Positions 16,607 to 25,580 of a DNA stretch of 64,000 nucleotides are shown piece by piece; position 1 is the stretch's first letter; each line of letters begins with the position of its first letter. The notes beneath the pieces were generated by a model. The model made no database searches. It saw only the letters and a program-made list of their open reading frames with translations, and was not told the origin of the DNA. The stretch spans positions 109,004-173,003 of the forward strand of contig NZ_VTUZ01000019.1 in assembly GCF_008369935.1 (NCBI RefSeq), given 5' to 3'. The position numbers and the translations under genes are program-made. Source of the DNA: Paraburkholderia panacisoli. Its GTDB lineage: Bacteria > Pseudomonadota > Gammaproteobacteria > Burkholderiales > Burkholderiaceae.

Positions 16607-18067
16607 TCAGATCAGTTCGCGGTACAGCGCCAGATAGCGCTCCGCCGATGCGCCCCAGCCGAAATCCTGGCGCATCGCCCGCCGTTGCGTCGCTTTCCAT
16701 TCGGTGCGCCGGTCGTAGAGGGCGAACGCGCGGCGGATCGCGGCGGCCAGCCCCTTCGGTTCGAACCGTTCGAAGACGAAGCCAGTGGCGAGATCGTCGG
16801 CGAGATTTTCGAGCGATGCGTCCATGACCGTATCCGCGAGGCCGCCCACGTAATGCACGAGCGGCAGCGATCCATAAGCGAGCGCATACAGTTGCGTGAG
16901 CCCGCAGGGCTCGAAACGCGACGGCACCGCGATCACGTCGCTGCCCGCGACGATGGTGTGCGCGAGTGTTTCATCGAAGCCCAGCTCCACCGCGACCGAC
17001 TCCGGATGCGCGTGCGCGACGCGCTTCAGGCCGTTCTCCAGCGCCGGATCGCCGGTGCCGAACACGACCAGCTGGCCGCCGTGTTTGACGATCTCGGGCA
17101 CCGCGCCGAGCAGCAGATCGAGGCCTTTCTGTTCGGTCAACCGGCTCACCACGCCGAATAGCAGCGCATCGCTTTTCTGCGCGAGGCCGAAGCGCTTTTG
17201 CAGCGCTTCCTTGCACGCCGCTTTACCGGCGAGGCGTGTGGCGCTGTAGTGGGTGTCGAGCAGCGAGTCGTCGGCGGGATTCCAGACGGTGTAGTCGACG
17301 CCGTTCAGGATGCCGCTCAGATCATGCGAGCGCTGGCGCAGCAGCCCGTCGAGTCCGCCGCCCTGGGCGAGCGTCTGGATTTCGCGGGCGTACGTGGGGC
17401 TGACGGTCGTGATGCGGTCGCTGTAGTAGAGCCCCGCCTTGAGAAACGACAGCTGCCCGTAAAACTCGATGCCGTACACGCTGAAAAAATCGTCCGGCAG
17501 TGCGAGCTGGCCGAACTGGTGCGCGGGAAAAACACCCTGATACGCGAGGTTGTGCACCGTGAACACGGAGCGCGCGAATACCCGGCCATGCTGCCGTTGG
17601 GCCGCTTTCAGGTAGGCGGGGGCGAGCCCCGCGTGCCAGTCGTGTGCGTGGACGATCTGCGGCGACCACGCGGGGTCCAGTTGCTGCGCCAGTTGCGCGG
17701 CGACCCAGCCGAGCAGCGCGAAGCGCTGCGCGTTGTCGCCGTAGGGCACGTGCTCGTCGTTCAGATACGGATTGCCGGGCCGGTCGTACAGCGCGGCGGC
17801 GCGGATCACGTAGACCACCAGACCGTTCGACGGCAGCGTGCCCTGTTCGAGCGTCACGCCCGGCGTGTCGAAACGGCGGCCCAGTTGGGCGACCGGCCGC
17901 AGGTCGGCGAGACCGGCGAGCACGGCCGGAAAGCCAGGCAGCAGCACCCGTACGTCGGCGCCGCGTTCGATCAGCGCGGGTGGCAATGCGCCCGCGACGT
18001 CGGCGAGACCGCCCGTTTTGAGGAGGGGATACAGCTCGCTTGCGACATGCAGGGCGCGAATCGTCAT
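16607..18067 (-). CDS. glgA: Glycogen synthase (ADP-glucose type)
   Basis: Transfers glucose from ADP-glucose to the growing alpha-1,4-glucan. It is a GT5 enzyme of 486 aa with the N-terminal KTGGLADVAGALP motif that binds ADP-glucose, HAHDWHAGLAP, and the C-terminal acceptor segment EPCGLTQLYALAYGSLPLV. It lies 200 bases downstream of glgC in the same direction, so glgC-glgA form a glycogen synthesis unit. No branching or debranching enzyme is in the window. Confidence 0.95.
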   Translation of the reverse strand: MTIRALHVASELYPLLKTGGLADVAGALPPALIERGADVRVLLPGFPAVLAGLADLRPVAQLGRRFDTPGVTLEQGTLPSNGLVVYVIRAAALYDRPGNPYLNDEHVPYGDNAQRFALLGWVAAQLAQQLDPAWSPQIVHAHDWHAGLAPAYLKAAQRQHGRVFARSVFTVHNLAYQGVFPAHQFGQLALPDDFFSVYGIEFYGQLSFLKAGLYYSDRITTVSPTYAREIQTLAQGGGLDGLLRQRSHDLSGILNGVDYTVWNPADDSLLDTHYSATRLAGKAACKEALQKRFGLAQKSDALLFGVVSRLTEQKGLDLLLGAVPEIVKHGGQLVVFGTGDPALENGLKRVAHAHPESVAVELGFDETLAHTIVAGSDVIAVPSRFEPCGLTQLYALAYGSLPLVHYVGGLADTVMDASLENLADDLATGFVFERFEPKGLAAAIRRAFALYDRRTEWKATQRRAMRQDFGWGASAERYLALYRELI

Positions 18068-18205
18068 AGGCCGGGTCTCGTTCCTGTGGGTGGGTCCCGC
18101 TGATTGGTCGGTGTGGTCCGTGTGATCCGTCTGGTCACCGCAAGGTCGATCTGTTCGGGCATGTGTGGGGAGGCATGCCTGATGGTCAAAAACCCGGCGG
18201 GTTCA

Positions 18206-18242
18206 CGCTGTTCGCGGCGGGCAGGCAGGCCCGCGAACAGCG
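18206..18242 (-). terminator. Hairpin between glgC and glgA
   Basis: Perfect 12-bp arms (18206-18217 and 18231-18242) around a 13-base loop, about 25 bases after the glgC stop. Read on minus, it is followed by a second small GC stem and a short T-run (the A-run at 18188-18192 on +). It may attenuate or end transcription before glgA. Confidence 0.5.
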
Positions 18243-18266
18243 CACGGGCCAGGTCCGCCATCCGCC

Positions 18267-19538
18267 TTACTTCATCGTCTGCTTCTGCTGCAACGCCTCG
18301 GGCGTGACCAGTACGACGCCGTCGCTGGTGCGGTAAAAGCGCTCGGCATCGGCGGCCGGATCTTCACCGATCACCGTGCCGTCCGGTATCGTGCAGCCAC
18401 GGTCGATCACCACCTTCTGCAGCCGGCAACTCGCGCCGACCGTGACTTGCGGCAACAAGACTGCCTCATTGATATTACAGAACGAACTCACCTTCACATT
18501 CGACGAAAGCACCGAGCGCGAAATCTGCGAGCCCGAGATCACGCAACCGCCGCACACGATCAGGTTGTTGCCCGAGCCTTGCAGCCCCTTCAGGTCGCGC
18601 ACGAACTTGGCGGGCGGCAATTGTTCCTGATATGTCCAGATCGGCCAGTTGCGGTCGTACAGATCGAGGGTAGGGATGGTCGAGGCGAGGTCGAGATTGG
18701 CGGCCCAGTAAGCGTCGATCGTGCCGACATCGCGCCAGTACGGCTCCACGTCCGGGCTCGACGACACGCACGACATGCTGAACGGATGCGCGATCGCCGT
18801 GCCTTGCGTGACCACGCGCGGCAGGATGTCCTTGCCGAAGTCGTGATCCGTCTCGACGCTGGAGATGTTTTCTTCGAGCAGCGCGTACAGATAGTCGGCG
18901 CTGAACACGTAGATGCCCATGCTGGCGAGTGCCGTATCGGGGCGGCCGGGGATCGACGGCGGGTCGGCGGGCTTTTCGACGAAGCCGGTCACGCGCCGGT
19001 TTTCGTCCACCGCCATCACGCCGAACGCGACCGCGTCCATACGCGGCACCTCGATGCAGCCGACCGTGCAGTCCGCGCCGCTGTCCGCGTGATCGGCGAT
19101 CATCCGCGTGTAGTCCATCTTGTAGATGTGGTCGCCCGCCAGCACCACCACGTATTTCGGCCGGATCGAGCGGATGATGTCGAGGTTCTGGAACACCGCG
19201 TCCGCGGTGCCGCGATACCAGTGCGCGCCTTCCACCCGCTGTTGCGCCGGCCACAGGTCGACGAACTCGCCGAACTCGCCGCGCAGGAAGCCCCAGCCGC
19301 GCTGCAAGTGGCGCAGCAGCGAATGCGCCTTGTATTGCGTGACCACGGCGATGCGGCGGATGCCCGAGTTCAGACAGTTGGACAGCGCGAAGTCGATGAT
19401 CCGGTATTTGCCGCCGAAGTGCACCGCCGGCTTGACGCGCTTGTTGGTGAGCGGCCCGAGCCGCGTGCCCCGTCCGCCCGCGAGGACGATGGCGAGGGTG
19501 GTGCGCTGCACGTCGTTCAGCCGTGCCGAAGTGTCCAT
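18267..19538 (-). CDS. glgC: Glucose-1-phosphate adenylyltransferase
   Basis: Makes ADP-glucose from glucose-1-phosphate and ATP, the committed step of glycogen synthesis. 423 aa from the ATG at 19538, chosen because GGAGG sits six bases upstream; the ATG four codons earlier has no such site. Motifs: AGGRGTRLGPLTNKRVKPA (nucleotide loop), AGDHIYKMDY, FVEKPADPP, DVGTIDAYWAANLDL. A left-handed beta-helix C-terminus (residues about 300-420) follows. Operon partner of glgA. Confidence 0.95.
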   Translation of the reverse strand: MDTSARLNDVQRTTLAIVLAGGRGTRLGPLTNKRVKPAVHFGGKYRIIDFALSNCLNSGIRRIAVVTQYKAHSLLRHLQRGWGFLRGEFGEFVDLWPAQQRVEGAHWYRGTADAVFQNLDIIRSIRPKYVVVLAGDHIYKMDYTRMIADHADSGADCTVGCIEVPRMDAVAFGVMAVDENRRVTGFVEKPADPPSIPGRPDTALASMGIYVFSADYLYALLEENISSVETDHDFGKDILPRVVTQGTAIAHPFSMSCVSSSPDVEPYWRDVGTIDAYWAANLDLASTIPTLDLYDRNWPIWTYQEQLPPAKFVRDLKGLQGSGNNLIVCGGCVISGSQISRSVLSSNVKVSSFCNINEAVLLPQVTVGASCRLQKVVIDRGCTIPDGTVIGEDPAADAERFYRTSDGVVLVTPEALQQKQTMK

Positions 19539-19943
19539 GTCTGCCTCCATAATTTGTCTATGCCCCGGATGATCTGGTCACTTGCTCTGCGCTGATGATT
19601 GGTGCTGCCAGGCGCTTCGTCTTCGCGGGCCCGTCAGCTATTTCTAGCACCGATTGGCGGCGAGCGAGAGGTTGAATTGCGCGGATGCCGACCGCGCTCA
19701 TCCTGCGCACGATCAACCGTTGCGTGGCGGACATCCGTGCGGCACGACACATAGAGCGCGATCTGAGCATCCGCAATATGCATGCCACGCTGGCCGCCGC
19801 GGCGCCCGGCCTGCGCGGGCGGCAGCGCGGCGGCGCGTCGCGTCGTAGAATCGTGCGCTCGTGGCCGCGGGTTCAGGCGCGCCGGCCAGACCGCGCGCGA
19901 ACTTCGCATGCTCCCTGCCAGGTCCTTTTTGCAAAATATATCG
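19539..19943. other. Intergenic stretch between glgC and hydrolase
   Basis: About 400 bases separating divergent genes; no convincing coding frame or hairpin. It should contain the glgC promoter and the promoter of the exported hydrolase. Confidence 0.5.
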
Positions 19944-21074
19944 ATGAGTCTTCGACGCTGTTGCCTGCTTGCGCTATTGACCGCTTCAGTATGTGCCGTT
20001 GCGCCCGCCGTTTCTTCTGCTTCTGCCGCCACGCTGGGGAACGCCGCCGCTGCCACGACGGCAGTGAGCGACGCCAGCCCGGCGGCCGCCAGCGCCGCCG
20101 CGGTGTCCGCCGGCGCCGCCGCCGGTGGCCCGGCGTATGGGCCCGAGCTGCAAGGCTTCGACTATCCGGCGCCGGTCGAGCGCTTCGAATTCATGTCGCA
20201 AGGCGTGCCGCTGCACATGGCCTACATGGACGTGAAGCCGGCGCATCCGAACGGCCGCACGGCGGTGCTGCTGCACGGCAAGAACTTCTGCGCGGCGACG
20301 TGGGGCGCCACCATTAATCGGCTGAGCGACGCAGGTTATCGCGTGATCGCACCGGACCAGATCGGCTTTTGCAAATCGAGCAAGCCCGAGCACTATCAGT
20401 ACAGCTTTCAGCAGCTCGCGCGCAATACCCATGCGTTGCTTGCGTCGCTGGGCGTGAGCGATGCGACGATGATCGGCCATTCGACCGGCGGCATGCTGGC
20501 GATCCGCTACGCGCTGATGTATCCGCACGAGACGCAGCAACTGGTGCTGGTGAACCCGATCGGTCTCGAAGACTGGAAGGCGAAGGGTGTGCCGTCGCTA
20601 TCGGTGGACGAGTGGTATCAACGCGAGTTGAAGACGAGCGCCGACGGTATCCGCCGCTATGAGCAATCCAACTATTACGCGGGCCAGTGGCGCGCCGACT
20701 ATGAGCCGTGGGTGCAGATGCTGGCGGGAATGTACCGGGGGCCGGGCAAGCAGATCGTCGCGTGGAATTCCGCGCTGCTCGACGACATGATTTACACGCA
20801 GCCGGTGGTGTACGAGCTGGGGCAACTGAGCATGCCCACGCTGCTGCTGATCGGCCAGAAGGACACCACCGCGATCGGCAAGGACGCGGCTTCTCCTGAG
20901 GTGCGCGCGAAGATCGGTCATTACCCGGAACTGGGCAAGGCGGCCGCGAAGGCGATTCCGCATGCGACGCTCGTCGAATTCGCGGAGCTGGGGCACGCGC
21001 CGCAGATGCAGGACCCGCAGGCGTTCCATCAGGCGTTGCTGGATGGGATGGCGGCGGTGCCGGCGAATCGGTGA
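19944..21074 (+). CDS. Exported alpha/beta hydrolase
   Basis: 376-residue alpha/beta-hydrolase-fold enzyme with a signal peptide (residues 1 to about 30) and an Ala-rich linker before the domain. The nucleophile elbow is GHSTGG (Ser), an oxyanion segment HGKNFCAATW precedes it, the acid is likely in GQKD and the catalytic His in LGHAPQMQDP, so the triad appears complete. Similar to haloalkane-dehalogenase/epoxide-hydrolase-like esterases, but the substrate cannot be assigned. The frame extends upstream to 19782 without protein character; the ATG at 19944 begins the signal peptide. A strong hairpin follows. Confidence 0.85.
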   Translation: MSLRRCCLLALLTASVCAVAPAVSSASAATLGNAAAATTAVSDASPAAASAAAVSAGAAAGGPAYGPELQGFDYPAPVERFEFMSQGVPLHMAYMDVKPAHPNGRTAVLLHGKNFCAATWGATINRLSDAGYRVIAPDQIGFCKSSKPEHYQYSFQQLARNTHALLASLGVSDATMIGHSTGGMLAIRYALMYPHETQQLVLVNPIGLEDWKAKGVPSLSVDEWYQRELKTSADGIRRYEQSNYYAGQWRADYEPWVQMLAGMYRGPGKQIVAWNSALLDDMIYTQPVVYELGQLSMPTLLLIGQKDTTAIGKDAASPEVRAKIGHYPELGKAAAKAIPHATLVEFAELGHAPQMQDPQAFHQALLDGMAAVPANR

Positions 21075-21189
21075 GCCCGGCTTGAACTCCCGGTTGATTC
21101 GGCGGCTGCATGAAAGGCTAATGAGCCGTCGCCTTCAGGCGAAGCAAGCGGTGAATTTCCGTCGGCCCTTGAGCCGGATCGATTGAAGA

Positions 21190-21218
21190 AAGAAGGGCGG
21201 CCACGAGCCGCCCTTCTT
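21190..21218. terminator. Strong bidirectional hairpin
   Basis: Perfect 12-bp stem (21190-21201 with 21207-21218), 5-base loop, A-rich on the left and T-rich on the right. It lies between two convergent genes and should terminate both. Confidence 0.85.
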
Positions 21219-21231
21219 GTATCCGCCGACG

Positions 21232-22230
21232 CTACGCGTTGGCGGCCATCAACTCTTCACGCACTTGCGCGCCGATCTCGAACGAGCGCAGCCGCGCGTC
21301 GTGATCGTAGATCTGCGCGGTCAGCATCAACTCGTCCGCGCCGGTCTGGGCGATGATCGACCGCAGTCCTTCGCGTACCGCGTCGCGGTCGCCGAGCGCA
21401 GTGCACGCGAGCGAGTGCGCAACATTGTTCAACTCCATCTCCGATGCCTCCAGCCGCTCGACCGGCGGCTGCAACTGGCCCGGCGTGCCGCGCCGCAGAT
21501 TGATGAACTGCTGCTGCAGCGACGTGAACAGAAGCCGCGCTTCCTCGTTGGTCCGGGCGGCGAACAGATTGACGCCGACCATCGCATACGGCTTGTCGAG
21601 TGCCGCCGACGGCCGGAACTGCGAGCGATACACCTGCAGCGCGGTGAGCATATAGTCGGGCGCGAAGTGCGACGCGAACGCGAACGGCACCCCGAGCGCC
21701 GCCGCAAGCTGGGCGCTGTACAGCGACGAGCCGAGCAGCCACAGCGGCACATGCAGCCCCGCGCCGGGCACCGCGCGAATACGCTGGCCCGGCACCGGAT
21801 CGGCGAAATAGCGCTGCAGTTCGACGACGTCGTCCGGGAAAGACTCCGCGCTATTTTGCAGATCGCGGCGCAGCGCGCGGGCGGTGCTTTGATCAGTGCC
21901 CGGCGCGCGGCCGAGGCCAAGATCGATCCGGCCGGGATAGAGCGACGCGAGTGTGCCGAACTGTTCCGCAATCACGAGCGGCGCGTGGTTCGGCAGCATG
22001 ATGCCGCCGGAGCCGACGCGGATCGTCTTCGTGCCGCCGGCGACATGGCCGATCACCACCGAAGTCGCCGCGCTCGCGATGCCTGTCATGTTGTGATGTT
22101 CCGCCAGCCAGAAGCGGCGGTAGTTCCAGCGTTCCGCATGCTGCGCGAGGTCGAGCGTGTTTCTGAATGCGTCCGCCGGCGTGGCGCCCGCGGCGACCGG
22201 CGAGAGGTCGAGGACCGAGAAGGGGATCAT
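21232..22230 (-). CDS. Luciferase-like flavin-dependent monooxygenase
   Basis: LLM-class oxidoreductase of 332 aa, MsnO8-like subgroup. It is a TIM-barrel enzyme that uses reduced flavin supplied by a separate reductase to oxidise an unknown substrate. Seen: IPFSVLDLSPVAAGATPADA at the N-terminus, RFWLAEHHNMTGIASAATSV, PLVIAEQFGTLASLYPGRID and LGLGRAPGTD. The ATG at 22230 fits family N-termini; a frame extends 15 codons further upstream. It faces the sulfur-related genes to the right, but the family is too broad to conclude a link. Confidence 0.87.
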   Translation of the reverse strand: MIPFSVLDLSPVAAGATPADAFRNTLDLAQHAERWNYRRFWLAEHHNMTGIASAATSVVIGHVAGGTKTIRVGSGGIMLPNHAPLVIAEQFGTLASLYPGRIDLGLGRAPGTDQSTARALRRDLQNSAESFPDDVVELQRYFADPVPGQRIRAVPGAGLHVPLWLLGSSLYSAQLAAALGVPFAFASHFAPDYMLTALQVYRSQFRPSAALDKPYAMVGVNLFAARTNEEARLLFTSLQQQFINLRRGTPGQLQPPVERLEASEMELNNVAHSLACTALGDRDAVREGLRSIIAQTGADELMLTAQIYDHDARLRSFEIGAQVREELMAANA

Positions 22231-22490
22231 TGTCTGTTCACTTGCTGTTTGCGGCGCTTTCGCGCGATGGGGCATTGTGGCAAAGGCTGAGTTTTTCTGC
22301 TGACGCCGCGGCGATGTCCACGTTCATCGAAGGGGGTTTGTTTGCGTTCACGCAAATTTGCGAAGCGAGACGCCGCGCGATCGCGCAGGCATTACATGCA
22401 ACGTCGATATGGATATATAGACGACGTCGATATTTAACAGGCGCATGCGGTGCTGCTAGCCTGGAACCCTCGACCAGGTCGAATTCGAGC

Positions 22491-22801
22491 GCGTGGCGGC
22501 ATGATCGACCCTGGGCCATGCCACGCCGATCCATGACCACGCCGTGCAGGCTCGATTAGCGTGCTGCGTGGCGCGGAAATTGCAACCGAGTACCTTGCCG
22601 ATGCACACGCCGCATCATCGCGTGAGCAATGCTTTTGGTGACCGTACGTCGATCTGCATTCGCGTGTACGGTGGAAATATCGGCGCGATGACGCGCTCGG
22701 TCTATTCCGGCGACGCGGTTCGCAAGACCTTTATCTCAGGCTATTCGAACGACGTGTCGCGGATCATCTGCAACGTTACGAAGGAGTTTCACCTCTCATG
22801 A
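22491..22801 (+). pseudogene. Decayed cysteine-dioxygenase-like cupin gene
   Basis: Remnant of a predicted metal-dependent cupin of the cysteine dioxygenase type. Fragments fall in alternating frames: AWRHDRP at 22497-22517, then GHATPIHDHAV at 22514-22546 with the His-x-His iron ligands, then SISVLRGAEIATEY shifted by one base (about 22552-22593), then back to the earlier frame for HHRVSNAFGDRTS, VYGGNIGAMTRSVY and FISGYSND to the stop at 22799-22801. The N-terminal third is not recognisable. The remnant's stop overlaps the rhodanese ATG, showing the ancestral operon order. Cysteine dioxygenase oxidises cysteine to cysteine sulfinate. Confidence 0.75.
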
Positions 22802-24399
22802 GTGTCGCAAACGAATTCCGTACCCGAGCCTACGACGACGTGCGCCGCACGTTGATCGAAGGCGAGGAAATCGCGCTCGTCGACGTGCGCGAGGAAGATC
22901 CGCACGCGCGCAGTCATCCGCTGTTTGCCGCCAGTCTGCCGCTGTCGCGGCTCGAACTGGAGGCGCCGGAACGCTTGCCGCGACCGGCGGTCCCGATCGT
23001 CGTGCTCGACGCCGGCGAAGGCCTCGCGCAACGCGCCGCGCAACGTCTGACCGAACTGGGCTTTACCGATGTCGCGTTGCTCGAAGGCGGCCTGCAAGGC
23101 TGGCGCGAGGCAGGCGGCGAGCTGTTTCAGGATGTCAACGTGCCGAGCAAGGCATTCGGCGAACTGGTGGAAAGCGTGCACCACACGCCGTCGCTCGGCG
23201 CGCCGCAGGTGCAGGCGCTGCTCGATCACGGAGCCGACGTGGTGGTGCTCGACGCGCGCCGCTTCGACGAATACCAGACCATGAATATTCCCGGCAGCAT
23301 CAACGTGCCTGGTGCCGAACTGGTGTTGCGCGCGCGCCAACTCGCGCCGAATCCGGCCACGCGGATCATTGTCAATTGCGCGGGGCGCACGCGCAGCATC
23401 ATCGGCGCACAGTCGCTGATCAATGCGGGCGTGCCGAATCCGGTCGCTGCGCTGCGCAACGGCACGATCGGCTGGACGCTGGCGGGTCAGCCGCTCGCGC
23501 ACGGCGGCTCGCGCCGCTACGAACCGGTGATCGACGACACGCTGCGTCTGGCCGCCGCCGACGCCGCGCGCGCGGTGGCCGATCGCGCGCGAGTGGGCCG
23601 CACGTCGCGCGACGAAGCGCGCCGCTGGGCGGACGAAGCGGTGCGCACCGTGTATCGCTTCGACGTGCGCTCGCCCGAGGAATACGAAGCGGGTCACGTG
23701 CCCGGTTTTCGCAGCGCGCCGGGCGGGCAGCTGGTGCAGGAAACCGACCGCTTCGCGCCGGTGCGCGGCGCGCGCGTGATTCTCGTGGACAACGACGGCG
23801 TGCGGGCCAACATGAGCGCGTCGTGGCTCGCGCAGATGAAAGTCGAAGTATACGTGGTCGATGGTCTGACGGCCGCGGACTTCGCGGAGAAGGGCGCGGC
23901 GCCGCCCGCGCGCTACGCGAGCGCGCCGCCCGACGTCGAAGAGATCGCGCCGGCCGAACTGGCCGCGCTGCTGCAATCGCCGGGCACGGTCGTGCTCGAC
24001 TTCACGAGCAGCGCGAATTATGTGACGCGGCACATTCCGGGCGCGTGGTTCGTGATTCGCAGCGACCTCGACGCCGCATTGCGCAAGTTGCCGGATGCGC
24101 AGCGGTATGTGGCGACCTGCGGCAGCGGTCAGCTTGCGCGCTTTGCCGCGCCCGAGCTGGCGGCGGCGACCGGCCGCCCGGTCCAGGTGCTCGCCGGCGG
24201 CACGGCGGCGTGGGTCGAAGCGGGCTTGCCCGTCGAAAGTGGCGCAACGCGGCTTGCATCGCCGCGCATCGACCGTTACCAGCGTCCGTATGAAGGCACC
24301 GACAACTCGCGCGAGGCGATGAGCGCGTACCTGGAGTGGGAGTATGGACTGGTCGAGCAGCTCGAGCGCGATGGCACGCATGGGTTTCGCGTGATCTGA
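22798..24399 (+). CDS. Four-domain rhodanese (sulfurtransferase) protein
   Basis: 533-residue cytoplasmic protein made of four consecutive rhodanese-like domains, roughly residues 8-115, 125-245, 270-375 and 380-480. The catalytic cysteine is present in domain 2 (NCAGRTRS, Cys194) and domain 4 (ATCGSGQ, Cys441). It is replaced in domain 1 (VLDAGEG) and domain 3 (LVDNDG), which are therefore inactive or regulatory. Two active and two inactive sites alternate. GAAGGAG lies 11 bases before the ATG, inside the decayed dioxygenase gene. The context with a sulfonate-type binding protein suggests handling of sulfane sulfur during organosulfur use (inference). Confidence 0.9.
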   Translation: MSVANEFRTRAYDDVRRTLIEGEEIALVDVREEDPHARSHPLFAASLPLSRLELEAPERLPRPAVPIVVLDAGEGLAQRAAQRLTELGFTDVALLEGGLQGWREAGGELFQDVNVPSKAFGELVESVHHTPSLGAPQVQALLDHGADVVVLDARRFDEYQTMNIPGSINVPGAELVLRARQLAPNPATRIIVNCAGRTRSIIGAQSLINAGVPNPVAALRNGTIGWTLAGQPLAHGGSRRYEPVIDDTLRLAAADAARAVADRARVGRTSRDEARRWADEAVRTVYRFDVRSPEEYEAGHVPGFRSAPGGQLVQETDRFAPVRGARVILVDNDGVRANMSASWLAQMKVEVYVVDGLTAADFAEKGAAPPARYASAPPDVEEIAPAELAALLQSPGTVVLDFTSSANYVTRHIPGAWFVIRSDLDAALRKLPDAQRYVATCGSGQLARFAAPELAAATGRPVQVLAGGTAAWVEAGLPVESGATRLASPRIDRYQRPYEGTDNSREAMSAYLEWEYGLVEQLERDGTHGFRVI

Positions 24400-24593
24400 G
24401 CTGGGTGTGCGGATCGGGCGGCTGCTGCGGGTGTGAGTAACGGCGTCATTGAGCGGGCGCGTCGCCGCGCCCGCACGCACGCCGCTCAAGAAAAATCCGC
24501 ATATTTGCTTAGCAGAATAATGCGTTTGTCTTATACGGAAGCGTACCTTATCGTCGATGGCAAATCACTTCATGCCATCGGGCAAGCGCCTCC

Positions 24594-25580
24594 ATGCCGA
24601 CTCTCCGTTTTTCCTTCGACATCCTCTCTATTTTCCGCCGCGCGTGGTCGAGGCCGCTTGGCGCCGTCGCGCTGGCGATCTCGGGTGTGGCGTGGGTCGC
24701 GCCTTCGCGCGCGGCCGATCTGCCGGTGCTGAAGGTCGGCGATCAGTCTTTGCAGACGCGCGGCATTCTCGAAGCGTCCGGCCAGTTGAAAGACCTGCCG
24801 TACCGGATCGAATGGTTCAACTTCCCGGCGGCGCAACCGCTCGGCGAAGCGTTGAACGCGGGCGCGGTCGATGTCGGCGGGCTCGGCGACGCGCCGCTCG
24901 TGTTTGCACTCGCGGCCGGCGCACGGGTGCGGGCCGTCGCGGCGACCCGCTCGAATCCGCTGGATCTGGCGATCGTCGTCGGCGCGCAGTCGCCGCTGAA
25001 CGACGTGGCGAGCCTGAAGGGCAAGCGCATTGCGACGACGCGCGGCTCGATCGGCCACTATCTCGCGCTTGCCGCGTTGAAGAAGGCCAACGTGCCGGCG
25101 ACCGGAGTCACGTTCGTGTTCCTCGCGCCGGCCGATGCGAAGGCGGCGCTCGCGTCGGGCAGCGTCGATGCGTGGTCGGTGTGGGACCCGTACACGGCGC
25201 TCGGCGAAGCGCGCGATCACGACCGCATCATCGCGAATGGGGTCGGCCTGTCGGAAGGGCTCAGCTACCAGGTGGCGACGGAACGCGCGATCGCCGACAA
25301 GCACGCGCAACTGGCCGACTTCCTGCGGCGCGTGGCGATCGGTCAGCGCTGGGCGCTCTCGCATCCCGACGAAGTCGCGGTGATGCAGTCGCGCGTGACC
25401 GGCCTGCCGGTCGATGTGCTCAAGACCGTCTATCAGCGCGGCCAGGTCCATCCGGTGACGATCGACGACAGCGTAGTCAGTGCGCAGCAGCGCACCGCCG
25501 ATACCTACGAAGCCGCCAATGTGATCCGCGCGCATCTGGACGTGCGCACGAGTTTCGACCGCAGCTTTCCGTTGCCTTGA
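24594..25580 (+). CDS. Sulfonate/nitrate-type ABC transporter binding protein
   Basis: 328-aa periplasmic binding protein of the SsuA/TauA (NMT1-like) family. N-terminal signal sequence of about 40 residues ends in APSRAAD; then LPVLKVGDQSLQTRG, GGLGDAPLVFALAAGA, and GKRIATTRGSIGHYLALAAL, the ligand-cradling segments of this family. WSVWDPYTALGEARD follows. No permease or ATPase gene follows: the next 880 bases lack genes. So it is an orphan component, probably for alkanesulfonates. The upstream 60 bases are AT-rich and may carry a sulfur-starvation promoter (inference). Confidence 0.87.
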   Translation: MPTLRFSFDILSIFRRAWSRPLGAVALAISGVAWVAPSRAADLPVLKVGDQSLQTRGILEASGQLKDLPYRIEWFNFPAAQPLGEALNAGAVDVGGLGDAPLVFALAAGARVRAVAATRSNPLDLAIVVGAQSPLNDVASLKGKRIATTRGSIGHYLALAALKKANVPATGVTFVFLAPADAKAALASGSVDAWSVWDPYTALGEARDHDRIIANGVGLSEGLSYQVATERAIADKHAQLADFLRRVAIGQRWALSHPDEVAVMQSRVTGLPVDVLKTVYQRGQVHPVTIDDSVVSAQQRTADTYEAANVIRAHLDVRTSFDRSFPLP

